From: Halalkalibacterium ligniniphilum
GTDB lineage: Bacteria > Bacillota > Bacilli > Bacillales > Bacillaceae_D
Length of the DNA: 32,951 bases
Reading direction: 5' to 3'
Assembly (NCBI RefSeq): GCF_000334155.1
Contig: NZ_ANNK01000168.1
Span: forward strand, 1-32,951
Below, one piece after another: positions 1-7,051 of this stretch; the stretch's first letter is position 1, and each line of letters starts with the position of its first letter. Made by a program: the position numbers and the translations under genes. A model generated the notes under the pieces. The model saw nothing but the letters and a program-made list of their open reading frames with translations, made no database searches and had not been told where the DNA came from.

Positions 1-104
1 TTTCTCAGTTTTCCATAAATGACTTTTCTTCTGTACTTTGGTATGAATACGATGTGATACTTACAATTCCATCTTGTGTGTGATAAACTATTGTCACTCG
101 ACAT
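1..104 (-). CDS. tnpA: IS200/IS605-family transposase TnpA, N-terminal part (cut by window edge)
   Basis: Reading leftwards from an ATG at 104, the frame stays open to the edge and encodes about 34 residues containing SLSHTRWNCKYHIVF and IPKYRRK. This is the characteristic amino end of IS200-type Y1 (HUH) transposases, which move single-stranded elements by cutting at subterminal hairpins. The catalytic HUH motif and tyrosine lie outside the window. An AAAGGAG ribosome site sits about 8 bases before the ATG. The frame is intact as far as it can be seen. In B. subtilis spoVG follows ridA here, so an IS200 copy has landed beside or between them. Identification rests on the conserved N-terminus only. 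Confidence 0.88.
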   Translation of the reverse strand, partial: MSSDNSLSHTRWNCKYHIVFIPKYRRKVIYGKLR

Positions 105-204
105 GAGTAGATCTCCTTTCGTTTTTTAGAAGTTGGTTTGACGGCCATCTTCTATTATAACGATTGGAGATTTTTTCTGTCACTTTACCACTCTAGAAGT
201 TTTA

Positions 205-235
205 TTTTCACACGTGTAGAACACGTGGTTTTAAA
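205..235 (-). mobile_element. Putative left end (LE) hairpin of the IS200-type element
   Basis: A 7-bp perfect inverted repeat (CACGTGT / ACACGTG, three-base loop) occupies 211-227, about 107 bases upstream of the tnpA start on the minus strand. Subterminal hairpins of this kind mark IS200/IS605 ends. Just outside it the minus strand reads TTTAA (231-235), the kind of short target that IS605-group elements insert next to. The boundary near 230 is therefore an inference; the right end is not in the window. Confidence 0.5.
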
Positions 236-243
236 CCCATATA

Positions 244-270
244 ATAAAAAACCCTGTTTTCACAGGGTTT
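244..270 (-). terminator. Rho-independent terminator of ridA
   Basis: Seven-base arms (AACCCTG / CAGGGTT) at 250-256 and 263-269 with a short A-rich loop are followed on the minus strand by TTTTTTATT. It begins only five bases after the ridA stop, and also separates ridA from the IS200 element. Confidence 0.85.
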
Positions 271-274
271 CCAA

Positions 275-652
275 TTATTCCTTAATGAGAGCAACGACTT
301 CGATTTCCACAAGGACATCTTTTGGTAGACGGGCAACTTCTACACAAGAACGAGCTGGCTTGTGTGCATCAAAGTATTGACCGTACACTTCATTGATCCG
401 CGGAAAGTCATCCATATTTTTAATAAAGACTGTCGCTTTCACGACTGTTTCCAAAGAAGCACCCGCCTCTTTTAATACAGCTTTTAAATTGGCAAAGACT
501 TGATGAGTTTGTTCTTCTACATCCCCTTGAACTAGTTCGCCACCGGCTGTTAATGGAATTTGCCCTGAGCTATAAAATAGATTATTGACAATGATTCCTT
601 GGGAATATGGACCAATTGCTGCAGGTGCGTCATTCGTATGTACTACTTTCAT
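275..652 (-). CDS. ridA: RidA (YabJ): 2-iminobutanoate/2-iminopropanoate deaminase
   Basis: A 125-residue protein of the RidA/YjgF/YER057c family. It hydrolyses reactive enamine/imine intermediates released by PLP enzymes such as threonine dehydratase, acting as a cytoplasmic homotrimer. Family hallmarks are visible: GPYSQGI near 14-20, FYSSGQIP near 26-33, and [20 protein letters not shown] near 99-118, which includes the substrate-binding arginine (R101) and the late glutamate. Length equals the family norm. The start ATG has an AAGGAG site 9-10 bases upstream. It follows purR as in B. subtilis purR-yabJ-spoVG and ends in its own hairpin terminator. A link to purine control has been reported for YabJ in B. 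subtilis; nothing in the sequence tests it. Confidence 0.96.
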   Translation of the reverse strand: MKVVHTNDAPAAIGPYSQGIIVNNLFYSSGQIPLTAGGELVQGDVEEQTHQVFANLKAVLKEAGASLETVVKATVFIKNMDDFPRINEVYGQYFDAHKPARSCVEVARLPKDVLVEIEVVALIKE

Positions 653-730
653 GATTACACATCTCCTTCAGTGTTTGAAAAATTGGGCCCTTCCTAATCA
701 TTTAAAGGAAGGGAGCTTCTGACCTTTTTC

Positions 731-1570
731 TTATCGCTTTAGGGAACGAAGCTTCTCTAAGACATTTCCTGGCTCAACATGAATACTTTTTTCTTTTACA
801 TTCACTTCCGAAATTCGCGTTAATGAGAGGTAGTCTTCAACAAGACGCTCTTCGGAGCCGCGAGATTCTACAAGAACGCCAATCCCTGCCACATCGGCTT
901 GAAACTCTTCAAGCAAATCCATCATGCCTCGAATCGTTCCACCGGCTTTCATAAAATCATCGACGATAAACACACGGGAACCGATCTCTAAGCTGCGGCG
1001 GGCTAGTGTCATTGTCTGAATACGCTTTGAGGAACCGGATACATAATTAATGCTAACGGTTGAGCCTTCCGTTACACGTAGGTCTCGGCGAACGATGCTC
1101 ACTGGCACATCTAGATATTGACCGACTGCATAAGCGAGCGGAATTCCTTTTGTCGCAACGGTGACAACTGCGTTAATTCCTTTCCCTGCAAGCACGGCTG
1201 CAAAAAGACGCCCGACCTCCTGGATAAAACGTGGGTTACCAAGTAAGTCCATCATATATAAATATCCACCTGGTAATATCCGCTCTGGAACCGCTAGCTT
1301 TTCACATAGATTTGCAATTAGCCTTTTTGCTTCTTCCTCATCCATCGTCGGGATAAACTTCACGCCACCGCTTGCACCTGGAATCGTCAGGAGTGCGCCC
1401 ATCCCTTCGCTTTCAAAAATTTCTTTAATAATCGCTAAATCCTCGCTGATGGAAGATTTAGCCGATTGATACCGTTCAGAAAAGTGGGTTAGGGAAATGA
1501 GCTCATGCGGATGCTGAAGCAAAAAATAGGTCATATCTACAAGCCGTCCGCTTCGCTTTAACTTCTTCAT
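731..1570 (-). CDS. purR: PurR: PRPP-responsive repressor of purine biosynthesis
   Basis: A 279-residue PurR of the Gram-positive phosphoribosyltransferase-like type, unrelated to the LacI-family PurR of enterics. Residues 1-74 form the winged-helix DNA-binding part (RSGRLVDMTYFLLQHP, SERYQSAKSSISEDL). The rest is a PRTase-like domain with the PRPP-binding stretch VFIVDDFMKAGGT and the loop TEGSTVSINYVSGSS. PRPP acts as inducer. The frame extends to an upstream TTG, but that codon lies in the ribosome site (GGAGG five bases before ATG at 1570), and B. subtilis PurR starts at the matching residue, so 1570 is chosen. A PurBox-like sequence lies just upstream, suggesting autoregulation. Confidence 0.96.
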   Translation of the reverse strand: MKKLKRSGRLVDMTYFLLQHPHELISLTHFSERYQSAKSSISEDLAIIKEIFESEGMGALLTIPGASGGVKFIPTMDEEEAKRLIANLCEKLAVPERILPGGYLYMMDLLGNPRFIQEVGRLFAAVLAGKGINAVVTVATKGIPLAYAVGQYLDVPVSIVRRDLRVTEGSTVSINYVSGSSKRIQTMTLARRSLEIGSRVFIVDDFMKAGGTIRGMMDLLEEFQADVAGIGVLVESRGSEERLVEDYLSLTRISEVNVKEKSIHVEPGNVLEKLRSLKR

Positions 1571-1584
1571 AATGTCCTCCAAGC

Positions 1585-1599
1585 AAAAACCGAATATTT
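1585..1599 (+). promoter_or_regulatory. PurBox-like operator upstream of purR
   Basis: The + strand reads AAAAACCGAATATTT, matching the PurBox consensus AWWWCCGAACWWT with one change (C to T). It lies about 15 bases upstream of the purR start. PurR usually binds two boxes in opposite orientation; the only partner visible is a weak CGA-centred sequence near 1612-1625 on the other strand. Autoregulation of purR is therefore plausible but not proven. Confidence 0.5.
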
Positions 1600-1631
1600 A
1601 CAAATAATATACCATTCTCGTACGTGTTTAT

Positions 1632-2498
1632 TCAAGTATTCGATGAGGAGCTAATGAGGCGAACGGCATAAACATGGCTGCAAAACCCCCGTAGTCCATT
1701 GTAAATGCGGTGGACCCGAGATTCTTTTTGGACAAGACCAAATACAGTTGGGCCACTGCCACTCATTAGCACCCCATCCGCACCAAACCGACTCATTTGC
1801 TCTTTGATTTTACGAACCTCTGGGTACAAATCTAACGTGACGAACTCTAACCCATTATGAAGATGACGACAGATATCCTGAAAGCTTTGCTCCTCAATTG
1901 CACGAATCATCGCTTTTGTATTGCCATGCTCAATCTTCGATACGTCTACCTGTTTATAAATATCGGCTGTAGAAACACCAATAGGCGGCTTGGCTAAAAT
2001 CACCCAACAAGGAGGCGGTGAAGCAATCGGTTGAATGATTTCACCTCGACCTGTTGCTAGCGCAGTCCCACCATACACGCAGAATGAGACATCTGAGCCT
2101 ATTTCTGCTCCTAAGTCTGCAAGCTCCTCCGTCGAGAGACCAAGCTTCCAAAGCTGGTTCAGCCCTTTTAATGTTGCAGCTGCATCACTGCTCCCCCCTG
2201 CTAAGCCTGCGGAAACAGGAATCCGTTTTGTAATATAAATCGATACACCTTTTTTGATGTGATACCGTTTCTTCAGTAGCAATGCTGCTTGGTAGGCAAG
2301 ATTCCGCTGATCATTTGGAACAAATCCTTCAGACACATCAACGATAATCTTATCCTCCTCAATTTCTGTTAAATCAATCCGATCAGCCAAATCCACTGTC
2401 GTCATAATCATTTCAACTTCATGGAACCCATCCTGGCGCTTATGTAATACGTCAAGAGATAAATTGATCTTAGCTGGGGCTTTAATTGATTGTTTCAC
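1632..2498 (-). CDS. ispE: IspE: 4-diphosphocytidyl-2-C-methyl-D-erythritol kinase
   Basis: A 288-residue GHMP kinase of the MEP isoprenoid pathway. It phosphorylates the 2-hydroxyl of CDP-methylerythritol using ATP. It shows [11 protein letters not shown] at 7-17 with the catalytic lysine (K10), the GHMP ATP loop [16 protein letters not shown] at 94-109, [11 protein letters not shown] with the likely catalytic aspartate, and the C-terminal [12 protein letters not shown] glycine motif. Length is normal (B. subtilis about 289). The start codon is GTG at 2498, preceded by AGAAGGTGAAG. It lies upstream of purR as in B. subtilis. The 371-base gap before it holds the sspF terminator and no clear promoter. 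Confidence 0.96.
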   Translation of the reverse strand: MKQSIKAPAKINLSLDVLHKRQDGFHEVEMIMTTVDLADRIDLTEIEEDKIIVDVSEGFVPNDQRNLAYQAALLLKKRYHIKKGVSIYITKRIPVSAGLAGGSSDAAATLKGLNQLWKLGLSTEELADLGAEIGSDVSFCVYGGTALATGRGEIIQPIASPPPCWVILAKPPIGVSTADIYKQVDVSKIEHGNTKAMIRAIEEQSFQDICRHLHNGLEFVTLDLYPEVRKIKEQMSRFGADGVLMSGSGPTVFGLVQKESRVHRIYNGLRGFCSHVYAVRLISSSSNT

Positions 2499-2869
2499 TC
2501 ACTTCACCTTCTATGCTTCCATATGCTTACGCTATTTTATCATTTGTTTGATAAACATACCACAATCGCTAACAGATCACATGCTGCCCATCCTCACAGA
2601 GAAGGATATCAAACCTCTATATCAGGATAAAGGTCACGCATACCAACAAACTCTTCAAACGTGAGACGGTTGCTCTCTTTCATGAAAAGCTTGCTTTGAA
2701 AAATCACCCCGTGTTTGATTACATTTTATCACTCTTGTGGAAATTTTCACTGCTCCACATAAAAAACGGTATAAAAAACAAACTCACCTATAAAAAAGTG
2801 CAAAGCGCCCTCAAAAGCTAAGCTTTTAAGGACGCCTTCTTCTACATATTGTCGCAACGATTGTCTTAG
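2499..2869. other. ispE-sspF intergenic region (371 bases)
   Basis: It contains the sspF terminator (2805-2835) and a 7-bp inverted repeat TTTATCA/TGATAAA at 2535-2554, close to where an ispE promoter would lie. There is also a short minus-strand reading frame at 2609-2683 (24 codons from ATG, or 32 from a GTG at 2707). No database-type resemblance is recognised in the short frame, and its ribosome site is poor. Confidence 0.6.
2798..2835 (-). terminator. Rho-independent terminator of sspF
   Basis: A 14-bp stem with three G-T pairs (2805-2818 with 2822-2835, loop of three) is followed on the minus strand by TTTGCACTTTTTT. It stands 34 bases after the sspF stop and is a strong terminator. Confidence 0.85.
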
Positions 2870-3052
2870 TTAGCGTTGTTCTCGATCAGCTAATTGCTGT
2901 TCCGCAAGCTCAATTGCTCGCTTCACCATGTTTCCTGCATCACGGGCCCGGATTCCGCCCCAGCCCTCTTTTTGGACCGTATCATAAAAGCCTAGCTCTT
3001 TTGCCAGTTCTTCCTTTAACCGTCCAGACATGATTCCACGCCTTCTGCTCAT
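2870..3052 (-). CDS. sspF: SspF: minor alpha/beta-type small acid-soluble spore protein
   Basis: A 60-residue protein that coats forespore DNA. It starts MSRRRGIMS and carries the family signature: [11 protein letters not shown], a [14 protein letters not shown] block near 31-44 and RAIELAEQQ. It aligns over its full length with B. subtilis SspF, including the tryptophan-glycine pair and the RDAGNMV block. AAGGGG lies 10 bases before the ATG. A sigma-G-type promoter is visible upstream and a strong terminator follows, so it is a monocistronic late-forespore gene, placed between veg and ispE as in B. subtilis. Confidence 0.95.
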   Translation of the reverse strand: MSRRRGIMSGRLKEELAKELGFYDTVQKEGWGGIRARDAGNMVKRAIELAEQQLADREQR

Positions 3053-3095
3053 GACGCAACAACCCCTTTTTGAAAATCAATCGTTTCGACACGTA

Positions 3096-3124
3096 TAGTA
3101 TGACCGGATACATACGAAATATGG
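3096..3124 (-). promoter_or_regulatory. Sigma-G-type promoter of sspF
   Basis: On the minus strand CATACTA (3096-3102) fits the sigma-G -10 consensus CATWHTA exactly. CCATA (3120-3124), 17 bases away, fits the -35 consensus GHATR at four of five positions. The -35 overlaps the last bases of the hairpin behind veg. Forespore-specific expression is expected for an SASP gene. Confidence 0.65.
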
Positions 3125-3149
3125 CCTTTTGGATAAACTCCAAAAGGCC
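3123..3149 (-). terminator. Hairpin behind veg, probable terminator
   Basis: An 11-bp perfect inverted repeat (GGCCTTTTGGA / TCCAAAAGGCC, loop of five) stands 25 bases after the veg stop. The following T-run on the minus strand is short (ATATTTCG), so termination may be partial. Confidence 0.6.
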
Positions 3150-3174
3150 AATTTATGTGTAACAATTCAATCAT

Positions 3175-3441
3175 TTACATTTTCAAAAGTGACGTTGCGC
3201 CATCATCTTCACAGACCATCAGCTCAACTGTTTCTGTCAGAATATCTGCATAGCTATACGATACTCGTTCAAAAGCATTTTGCTGTTCATCTAATTTAAT
3301 GATAAACACAGAAGGGTATGTTTCTTCAAGAAGTCCAGAACGCTCCATCGTTTTGCGTCTACCTCCGTTGGCCTTGATCGTAATACGCTTTCCAACATTG
3401 GCATCTAGTGCGCGCTTAATTTCCACTAACGTTTTTCCCAT
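3175..3441 (-). CDS. veg: Veg: conserved Bacilli protein linked to biofilm control
   Basis: An 88-residue protein close to B. subtilis Veg (86 residues): [27 protein letters not shown], and [18 protein letters not shown] are all present. In B. subtilis Veg is very abundant and stimulates biofilm formation by antagonising SinR; its biochemical role is not established. The open frame runs 14 codons further upstream, but ATG at 3441 has a GAGGTGGGG ribosome site and matches the known amino end, so it is chosen. The longer frame would also run into the promoter. It lies directly upstream of sspF as in B. subtilis; unusually, what lies upstream of veg here is the opu operon rather than yabG. Confidence 0.95.
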   Translation of the reverse strand: MGKTLVEIKRALDANVGKRITIKANGGRRKTMERSGLLEETYPSVFIIKLDEQQNAFERVSYSYADILTETVELMVCEDDGATSLLKM

Positions 3442-3467
3442 ATATACACCCCACCTCGCTATGATTG

Positions 3468-3496
3468 AGTATAGCACGAACAAGCTATTTTGTCAA
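3468..3496 (-). promoter_or_regulatory. Strong sigma-A promoter of veg
   Basis: Minus strand: TTGACA (3491-3496), a 17-base spacer, TATACT (3468-3473). An AT-rich stretch upstream of -35 (ATAATTTAAAATTTA) resembles the UP element of the well-known B. subtilis Pveg, with which this promoter is clearly homologous. Confidence 0.93.
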
Positions 3497-3760
3497 ATAA
3501 ATTTTAAATTATATCAATTGATTAAGATTGTTGTCAATGATTTAGTTTAAAATTGTTCGTATTTTTTTGAACCCTGCTATCTCTAGCTTAGTTTGTCTTT
3601 TTTTAAGAAAAATATGTAGAAAAAACCACTGTATATCTCTTTCAACGAATAAAAATAAGAAACACGCAAAGGGGCTTTTGTAGCTAGATTCTTGAATCCT
3701 ATGCTTTCTAATAGCGGAAAAGGAGTTAGCCTTCATCAGGCTAACTCCTTGAACCCATTG
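3497..3760. other. Intergenic region between veg promoter and opuAC
   Basis: An AT-rich stretch. Besides the veg upstream element at its left and the opu terminator at its right, no gene is supported. A 64-codon minus-strand frame here lacks a ribosome site, overlaps the terminator and has a phenylalanine-rich composition typical of random AT-rich translation. Confidence 0.6.
3715..3750 (-). terminator. Rho-independent terminator of the opuAA-AB-AC operon
   Basis: A 12-bp perfect inverted repeat (AAGGAGTTAGCC / GGCTAACTCCTT, seven-base loop) at 3720-3750 is followed on the minus strand by TTTTCCGC. It lies 11 bases after the opuAC stop. Confidence 0.8.
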
Positions 3761-4681
3761 TTATTCTTGTAAATCTTCGATGGAGTCAATCTCCATGTAT
3801 GCAGGAACGACTAGACCAATTTTTGCTCCCTCTAAGTTTGCTCCAAGGTCCACAACGTCATCTTGGTAATCTTCATAGTAAGCAGCGTGTGTTCCAGGTA
3901 ACCAAGCAGCAACCATTGCATCTGCTTCACCATTAGCAACAGCAGCCCACATAAAGCCACCTTCCATTGGATTCATTTCAACAGTGTAGCCAATGCTTTC
4001 TAATACTTTTGCAATCATATTTGTTGAAGCTATTTCAGAATCCCAAGCAACAAAAGCAAGTGAAATGGTTTCCCCGTCAACTGTACCAACACCGTCTGTC
4101 CACTCTGCAACTTTGTCTTGGTTATTTTCAACCCACTCTGCAGCTGCCTCTTCAGGCTCTTTTCCTTCATAAATTTCTACCATAATTTCACCCATGTCCT
4201 CTTCAGTCCAATAAAAATTATCAAGGACTTGATATGCTTCTGGCATATCCTCTTCTAAACCAAGACGTGCAATCGTATGAATGTCCTCAGCCGCTCCAAA
4301 TACACCTTCTGGATCTTCAAGGTATTTCAAATCATACTTTGCGAACTTCCAGTGGGGGTTCCATCCTGTCACAACAATCGCTTCTTCATTTTCGTACGCT
4401 TCATTCAGCGCACTTGTCATCGCTGCATCTGAACTAGATTGTAGCGTGTAATTGTCTAGCCCATAAACTTCAAGAGCTTCTTCAGCGGCAGCCATAATCC
4501 CTGCACCAGCATCAATACCAGTGATCGTATAACCAAGCTCTTCCCCAACATTAGCTGCTGCCTCTGTCTCTTCCGTGCCGTTTGTTTCTGTGACCTCATC
4601 TTGCGTCTCTTCTGCTCCACATGCTGCAAGGAAAACAGTAAGTGCCATTCCTGATACGACGTACTTTAAGCTTTTTTTCAT
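3761..4681 (-). CDS. opuAC: OpuAC: glycine betaine-binding lipoprotein
   Basis: A 306-residue extracellular binding protein of the OpuA betaine importer. A lipoprotein signal (MKKSLKYVVS..., LAAC with acylated C21) is followed by a very acidic linker rich in E and T. It then aligns over its full length with B. subtilis OpuAC: GIDAGAGIM, VTGWNPHW, AEDIHTIAR, EWTDGV, FVAWDSEIAST, and the terminal IEDLQE. The three aromatic residues that form the betaine cage in OpuAC correspond to W107, W213 and W260. It is the last gene of the operon, with a GGAG site before the ATG and a strong terminator. The acidic surface would suit a saline or alkaline exterior; this is inference. Confidence 0.95.
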   Translation of the reverse strand: MKKSLKYVVSGMALTVFLAACGAEETQDEVTETNGTEETEAAANVGEELGYTITGIDAGAGIMAAAEEALEVYGLDNYTLQSSSDAAMTSALNEAYENEEAIVVTGWNPHWKFAKYDLKYLEDPEGVFGAAEDIHTIARLGLEEDMPEAYQVLDNFYWTEEDMGEIMVEIYEGKEPEEAAAEWVENNQDKVAEWTDGVGTVDGETISLAFVAWDSEIASTNMIAKVLESIGYTVEMNPMEGGFMWAAVANGEADAMVAAWLPGTHAAYYEDYQDDVVDLGANLEGAKIGLVVPAYMEIDSIEDLQE

Positions 4682-4758
4682 GCTTGACCTCTCCTTTTTT
4701 AATTGTTTTTATTTAAGAAAACGTTTCGAACCTTAGGGGCTCTGCATTCTCTCCCCCG

Positions 4759-5604
4759 TTATGACGAAACCCTTTTCTCTCGATTAAGGCTTTGTGTAAT
4801 GCGGTCCAAAATGATCGCTAAGATAACAATAACGATTCCCGCTTCAAATCCACTTCCCACATTGTTTTGGCCAAGTGCATAGTATACCTCTCGCCCTAAA
4901 CCGCCTGCTCCAATCATGGCAGCAATAACGACCATTGATAACGCAAGCATAATGCTTTGATTCACCCCTGCCATAATCGTCCCTTTAGCCATTGGGAGCT
5001 CCACTTTAAAGAGCTTTTGTCCTTTCGTTGACCCGAAGGCATCTGCAGCTTCTATAAGCTCAGTCGAAACTTGGCGAATTCCAAGATTGGTTAAACGAAC
5101 GGTTGGAGGCATGGCAAAAATAACGGAAGCCACAACCCCTGGCACCATACCGATACCAAAAAAGGCCACGGCAGGAATTAAATAAACAAAGGCAGGCATC
5201 GTCTGCATGAAATCAAGAATTGGCTTTAAAATCGCTTGTACTACGTTATTTTTCGCCATCCAAATTCCAAGAGGCACCCCAAAGAGGATGGAAATCAATC
5301 CACTTGTTAGGACGAGGGATAAGGTTAAGAGCATATCCTGCCAATATCCGAGGTTTTCAATAAGAAAAAGACCAACTAATACAAAAACCGTTAAACCCCA
5401 TTTGCTTCGATTTAAATAGAAGGTAAGGGCTGCGATCAAGAGAATCAATAGCCAAGAAGGGAAGAATGCCAAGGTCACACCTATGGTATCAACGATCCAG
5501 GCAATGACATTACGAATGGAGCTAAAAAGAAAGCTTGCTCCGGTCAACCAATCGACAAATGCGTCGATCCAATCAGCGAGTGGAAGCTGTGGTATAGAAC
5601 TCAT
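4759..5604 (-). CDS. opuAB: OpuAB: glycine betaine ABC transporter permease
   Basis: A 281-residue inner-membrane permease of the ProW/OpuAB family. Several hydrophobic segments are evident (about 40-60, 65-85, 95-120, 145-175, 215-240, 255-275). The cytoplasmic coupling loop EAADAFGSTKGQKLFKVELPMA matches the EAA motif that contacts the ATPase. ATG at 5604 is chosen: GAGGTGG lies 8 bases upstream and the amino end MSSIPQLPLADWID matches the family. The longer frame (to 5637) only extends into opuAA. The gene overlaps the 3' end of opuAA by 32 bases, implying translational coupling. Confidence 0.94.
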   Translation of the reverse strand: MSSIPQLPLADWIDAFVDWLTGASFLFSSIRNVIAWIVDTIGVTLAFFPSWLLILLIAALTFYLNRSKWGLTVFVLVGLFLIENLGYWQDMLLTLSLVLTSGLISILFGVPLGIWMAKNNVVQAILKPILDFMQTMPAFVYLIPAVAFFGIGMVPGVVASVIFAMPPTVRLTNLGIRQVSTELIEAADAFGSTKGQKLFKVELPMAKGTIMAGVNQSIMLALSMVVIAAMIGAGGLGREVYYALGQNNVGSGFEAGIVIVILAIILDRITQSLNREKRVSS

Positions 5605-6790
5605 CGAAATCCACCTCACTTCCTGATAAGGCTCCAAGCACGGCCCCTCTTACAATAATACCTTTTAGCTTTCCATCATCGACAACAGCCAACGGCACTG
5701 CACTTGTAGACACCGTCTCAAGCAAATCATGCAACGGAGTTTCTAGCTCAACACGAGGGACATTCTCGTCAACAATGCTTGCAACACTATCTTTGTTTTC
5801 TTTAATAAGCTGTGAAACTTGATGCGCATGGATCATTCCTACAAGCTCTTTATTCCGTTTCGTTACAAAAATACTTGATAATCCAGCATCCTTCATTCGT
5901 TGAAGGGCGACGCGTGGTCCATCCTTTTCAATTTGAATCGTCTCTGGTCGAATCATGACGTTTTGCGCCGTAAAAACCTTTGAACGGTCCACATCTTCAA
6001 TAAATTTTTCCACATAATGATCCTTCGGTTTTGTTAAAATTTCTTCAGGCGTCCCTACTTGCACAATTGCCCCGTCCTTCATAATCATGATCCGGTCACC
6101 AATACGCAGGGCCTCGTCTAAATCATGGGTAATAAAAACAATCGTTTTTTGCATGGATTGCTGTAAATCCAATAGTTCATCCTGCATATCTTTTCGAATC
6201 AATGGGTCAAGGGCTGAGAAGGCTTCATCCATTAAAAGCACGTCTGGGTCATTTGCTAACGCTCTTGCAAGACCTACCCGCTGCTGCATTCCCCCAGATA
6301 ACTCGCTAGGATATTTTTCTTCATATCCTTTTAAACCGACAAGCTCTAAGGAAGACACTGCCTTTTCTCGTCGTTTGTCTTTGGCAATTCCCTGAACTTC
6401 AAGCCCATATTCCACGTTCTCTACAACATTGCGGTTAGGAAAAAGTCCAAATTTTTGGAACACCATCCCCATTTTTTTTCGTCTTACTTCGCGAAGCTTC
6501 TTCTCATCCATCCTCGCTAAATCTTCACCATCAATCCAGACACTACCAGACGTTGGGTCAATCAATCGATTTAAAAGACGAACCAATGTTGATTTCCCAC
6601 TACCGGAAAGACCCATAATCACGAAGATCTCTCCATTTTTCACATCAAATGAAGCTTGATTAACCCCCACGGTCATTCCTGTTTCTTTCAAAATCTCATC
6701 TTTACTTCTTTGTTCAGCCAATAAAGCAAGAGCTCGCTTTGGCCGTTTCCCAAAAACTTTTGTAAGTCCTTCTACTTTAATTTTGGACAC
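5573..6790 (-). CDS. opuAA: OpuAA: glycine betaine ABC transporter ATPase with tandem CBS domains
   Basis: A 405-residue ATPase that energises betaine uptake. Walker A GLSGSGKST at 60-68, Q-loop FQKFGLFP at 111-118, ABC signature LSGGMQQR at 164-171, Walker B VLLMDEA at 184-190 and switch histidine in THD at 221-223 are all intact. After residue 270 come two CBS modules (VMIRPETIQIE..., VPRVELETPLHDLLE...), which in the OpuA of Lactococcus sense ionic strength or cyclic di-AMP. It is slightly shorter than B. subtilis OpuAA (418). It is the first gene of the operon, transcribed away from a GbsR-family regulator gene, with a palindromic operator candidate between them. Confidence 0.95.
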   Translation of the reverse strand: MSKIKVEGLTKVFGKRPKRALALLAEQRSKDEILKETGMTVGVNQASFDVKNGEIFVIMGLSGSGKSTLVRLLNRLIDPTSGSVWIDGEDLARMDEKKLREVRRKKMGMVFQKFGLFPNRNVVENVEYGLEVQGIAKDKRREKAVSSLELVGLKGYEEKYPSELSGGMQQRVGLARALANDPDVLLMDEAFSALDPLIRKDMQDELLDLQQSMQKTIVFITHDLDEALRIGDRIMIMKDGAIVQVGTPEEILTKPKDHYVEKFIEDVDRSKVFTAQNVMIRPETIQIEKDGPRVALQRMKDAGLSSIFVTKRNKELVGMIHAHQVSQLIKENKDSVASIVDENVPRVELETPLHDLLETVSTSAVPLAVVDDGKLKGIIVRGAVLGALSGSEVDFDEFYTTASTR

Positions 6791-6893
6791 TGACTAATCC
6801 ACCTCTTTGTCACTCTGTGTAACAACCTGACTTTACAACTATATCGTTCTTCTCATTTATCAGCAATTTCTGTATTCTATATATATCGTACTT

Positions 6894-6920
6894 ATTATAC
6901 GTACAGATTAAACTGTACAA
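6894..6920 (-). promoter_or_regulatory. opuA promoter region with palindromic operator candidate
   Basis: A perfect 6-bp inverted repeat GTACAG-N6-CTGTAC lies at 6901-6918. A related GTAC repeat lies immediately to its left (6888-6891 and 6900-6903). On the minus strand it overlaps a likely -35 (TTGTAC, 6915-6920) and abuts a -10 TATAAT (6894-6899); the spacing of 15 is short. Placement over the promoter is what a GbsR-type repressor site would look like, but binding is inferred. Confidence 0.55.
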
Positions 6921-7051
6921 AATTATCACATGGTATCCTTATAATTCCTCCATATTGCTTCAAAATTGTAAGCAAGCAAGCCTTTTGGAGGATCAAGGTA
7001 ATTTGGTAAACTTTGAATAGCAACGTGTTGACTGAAGGGAGAGGCATAGCT

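Noticed and set aside
138-380. 80-codon + strand frame across the ridA terminator
   Set aside because: It overlaps ridA antisense, the terminator and the IS left end; no ribosome site and no recognisable protein.
3542-3736. 64-codon minus-strand frame upstream of veg
   Set aside because: It runs through the opu terminator hairpin, lacks a ribosome site and has AT-driven, phenylalanine-rich composition.
3761-4681. OpuAC as a fused or duplicated binding protein
   Set aside because: The order of motifs and the end at IEDLQE match B. subtilis OpuAC over its full length, so it is a normal member.
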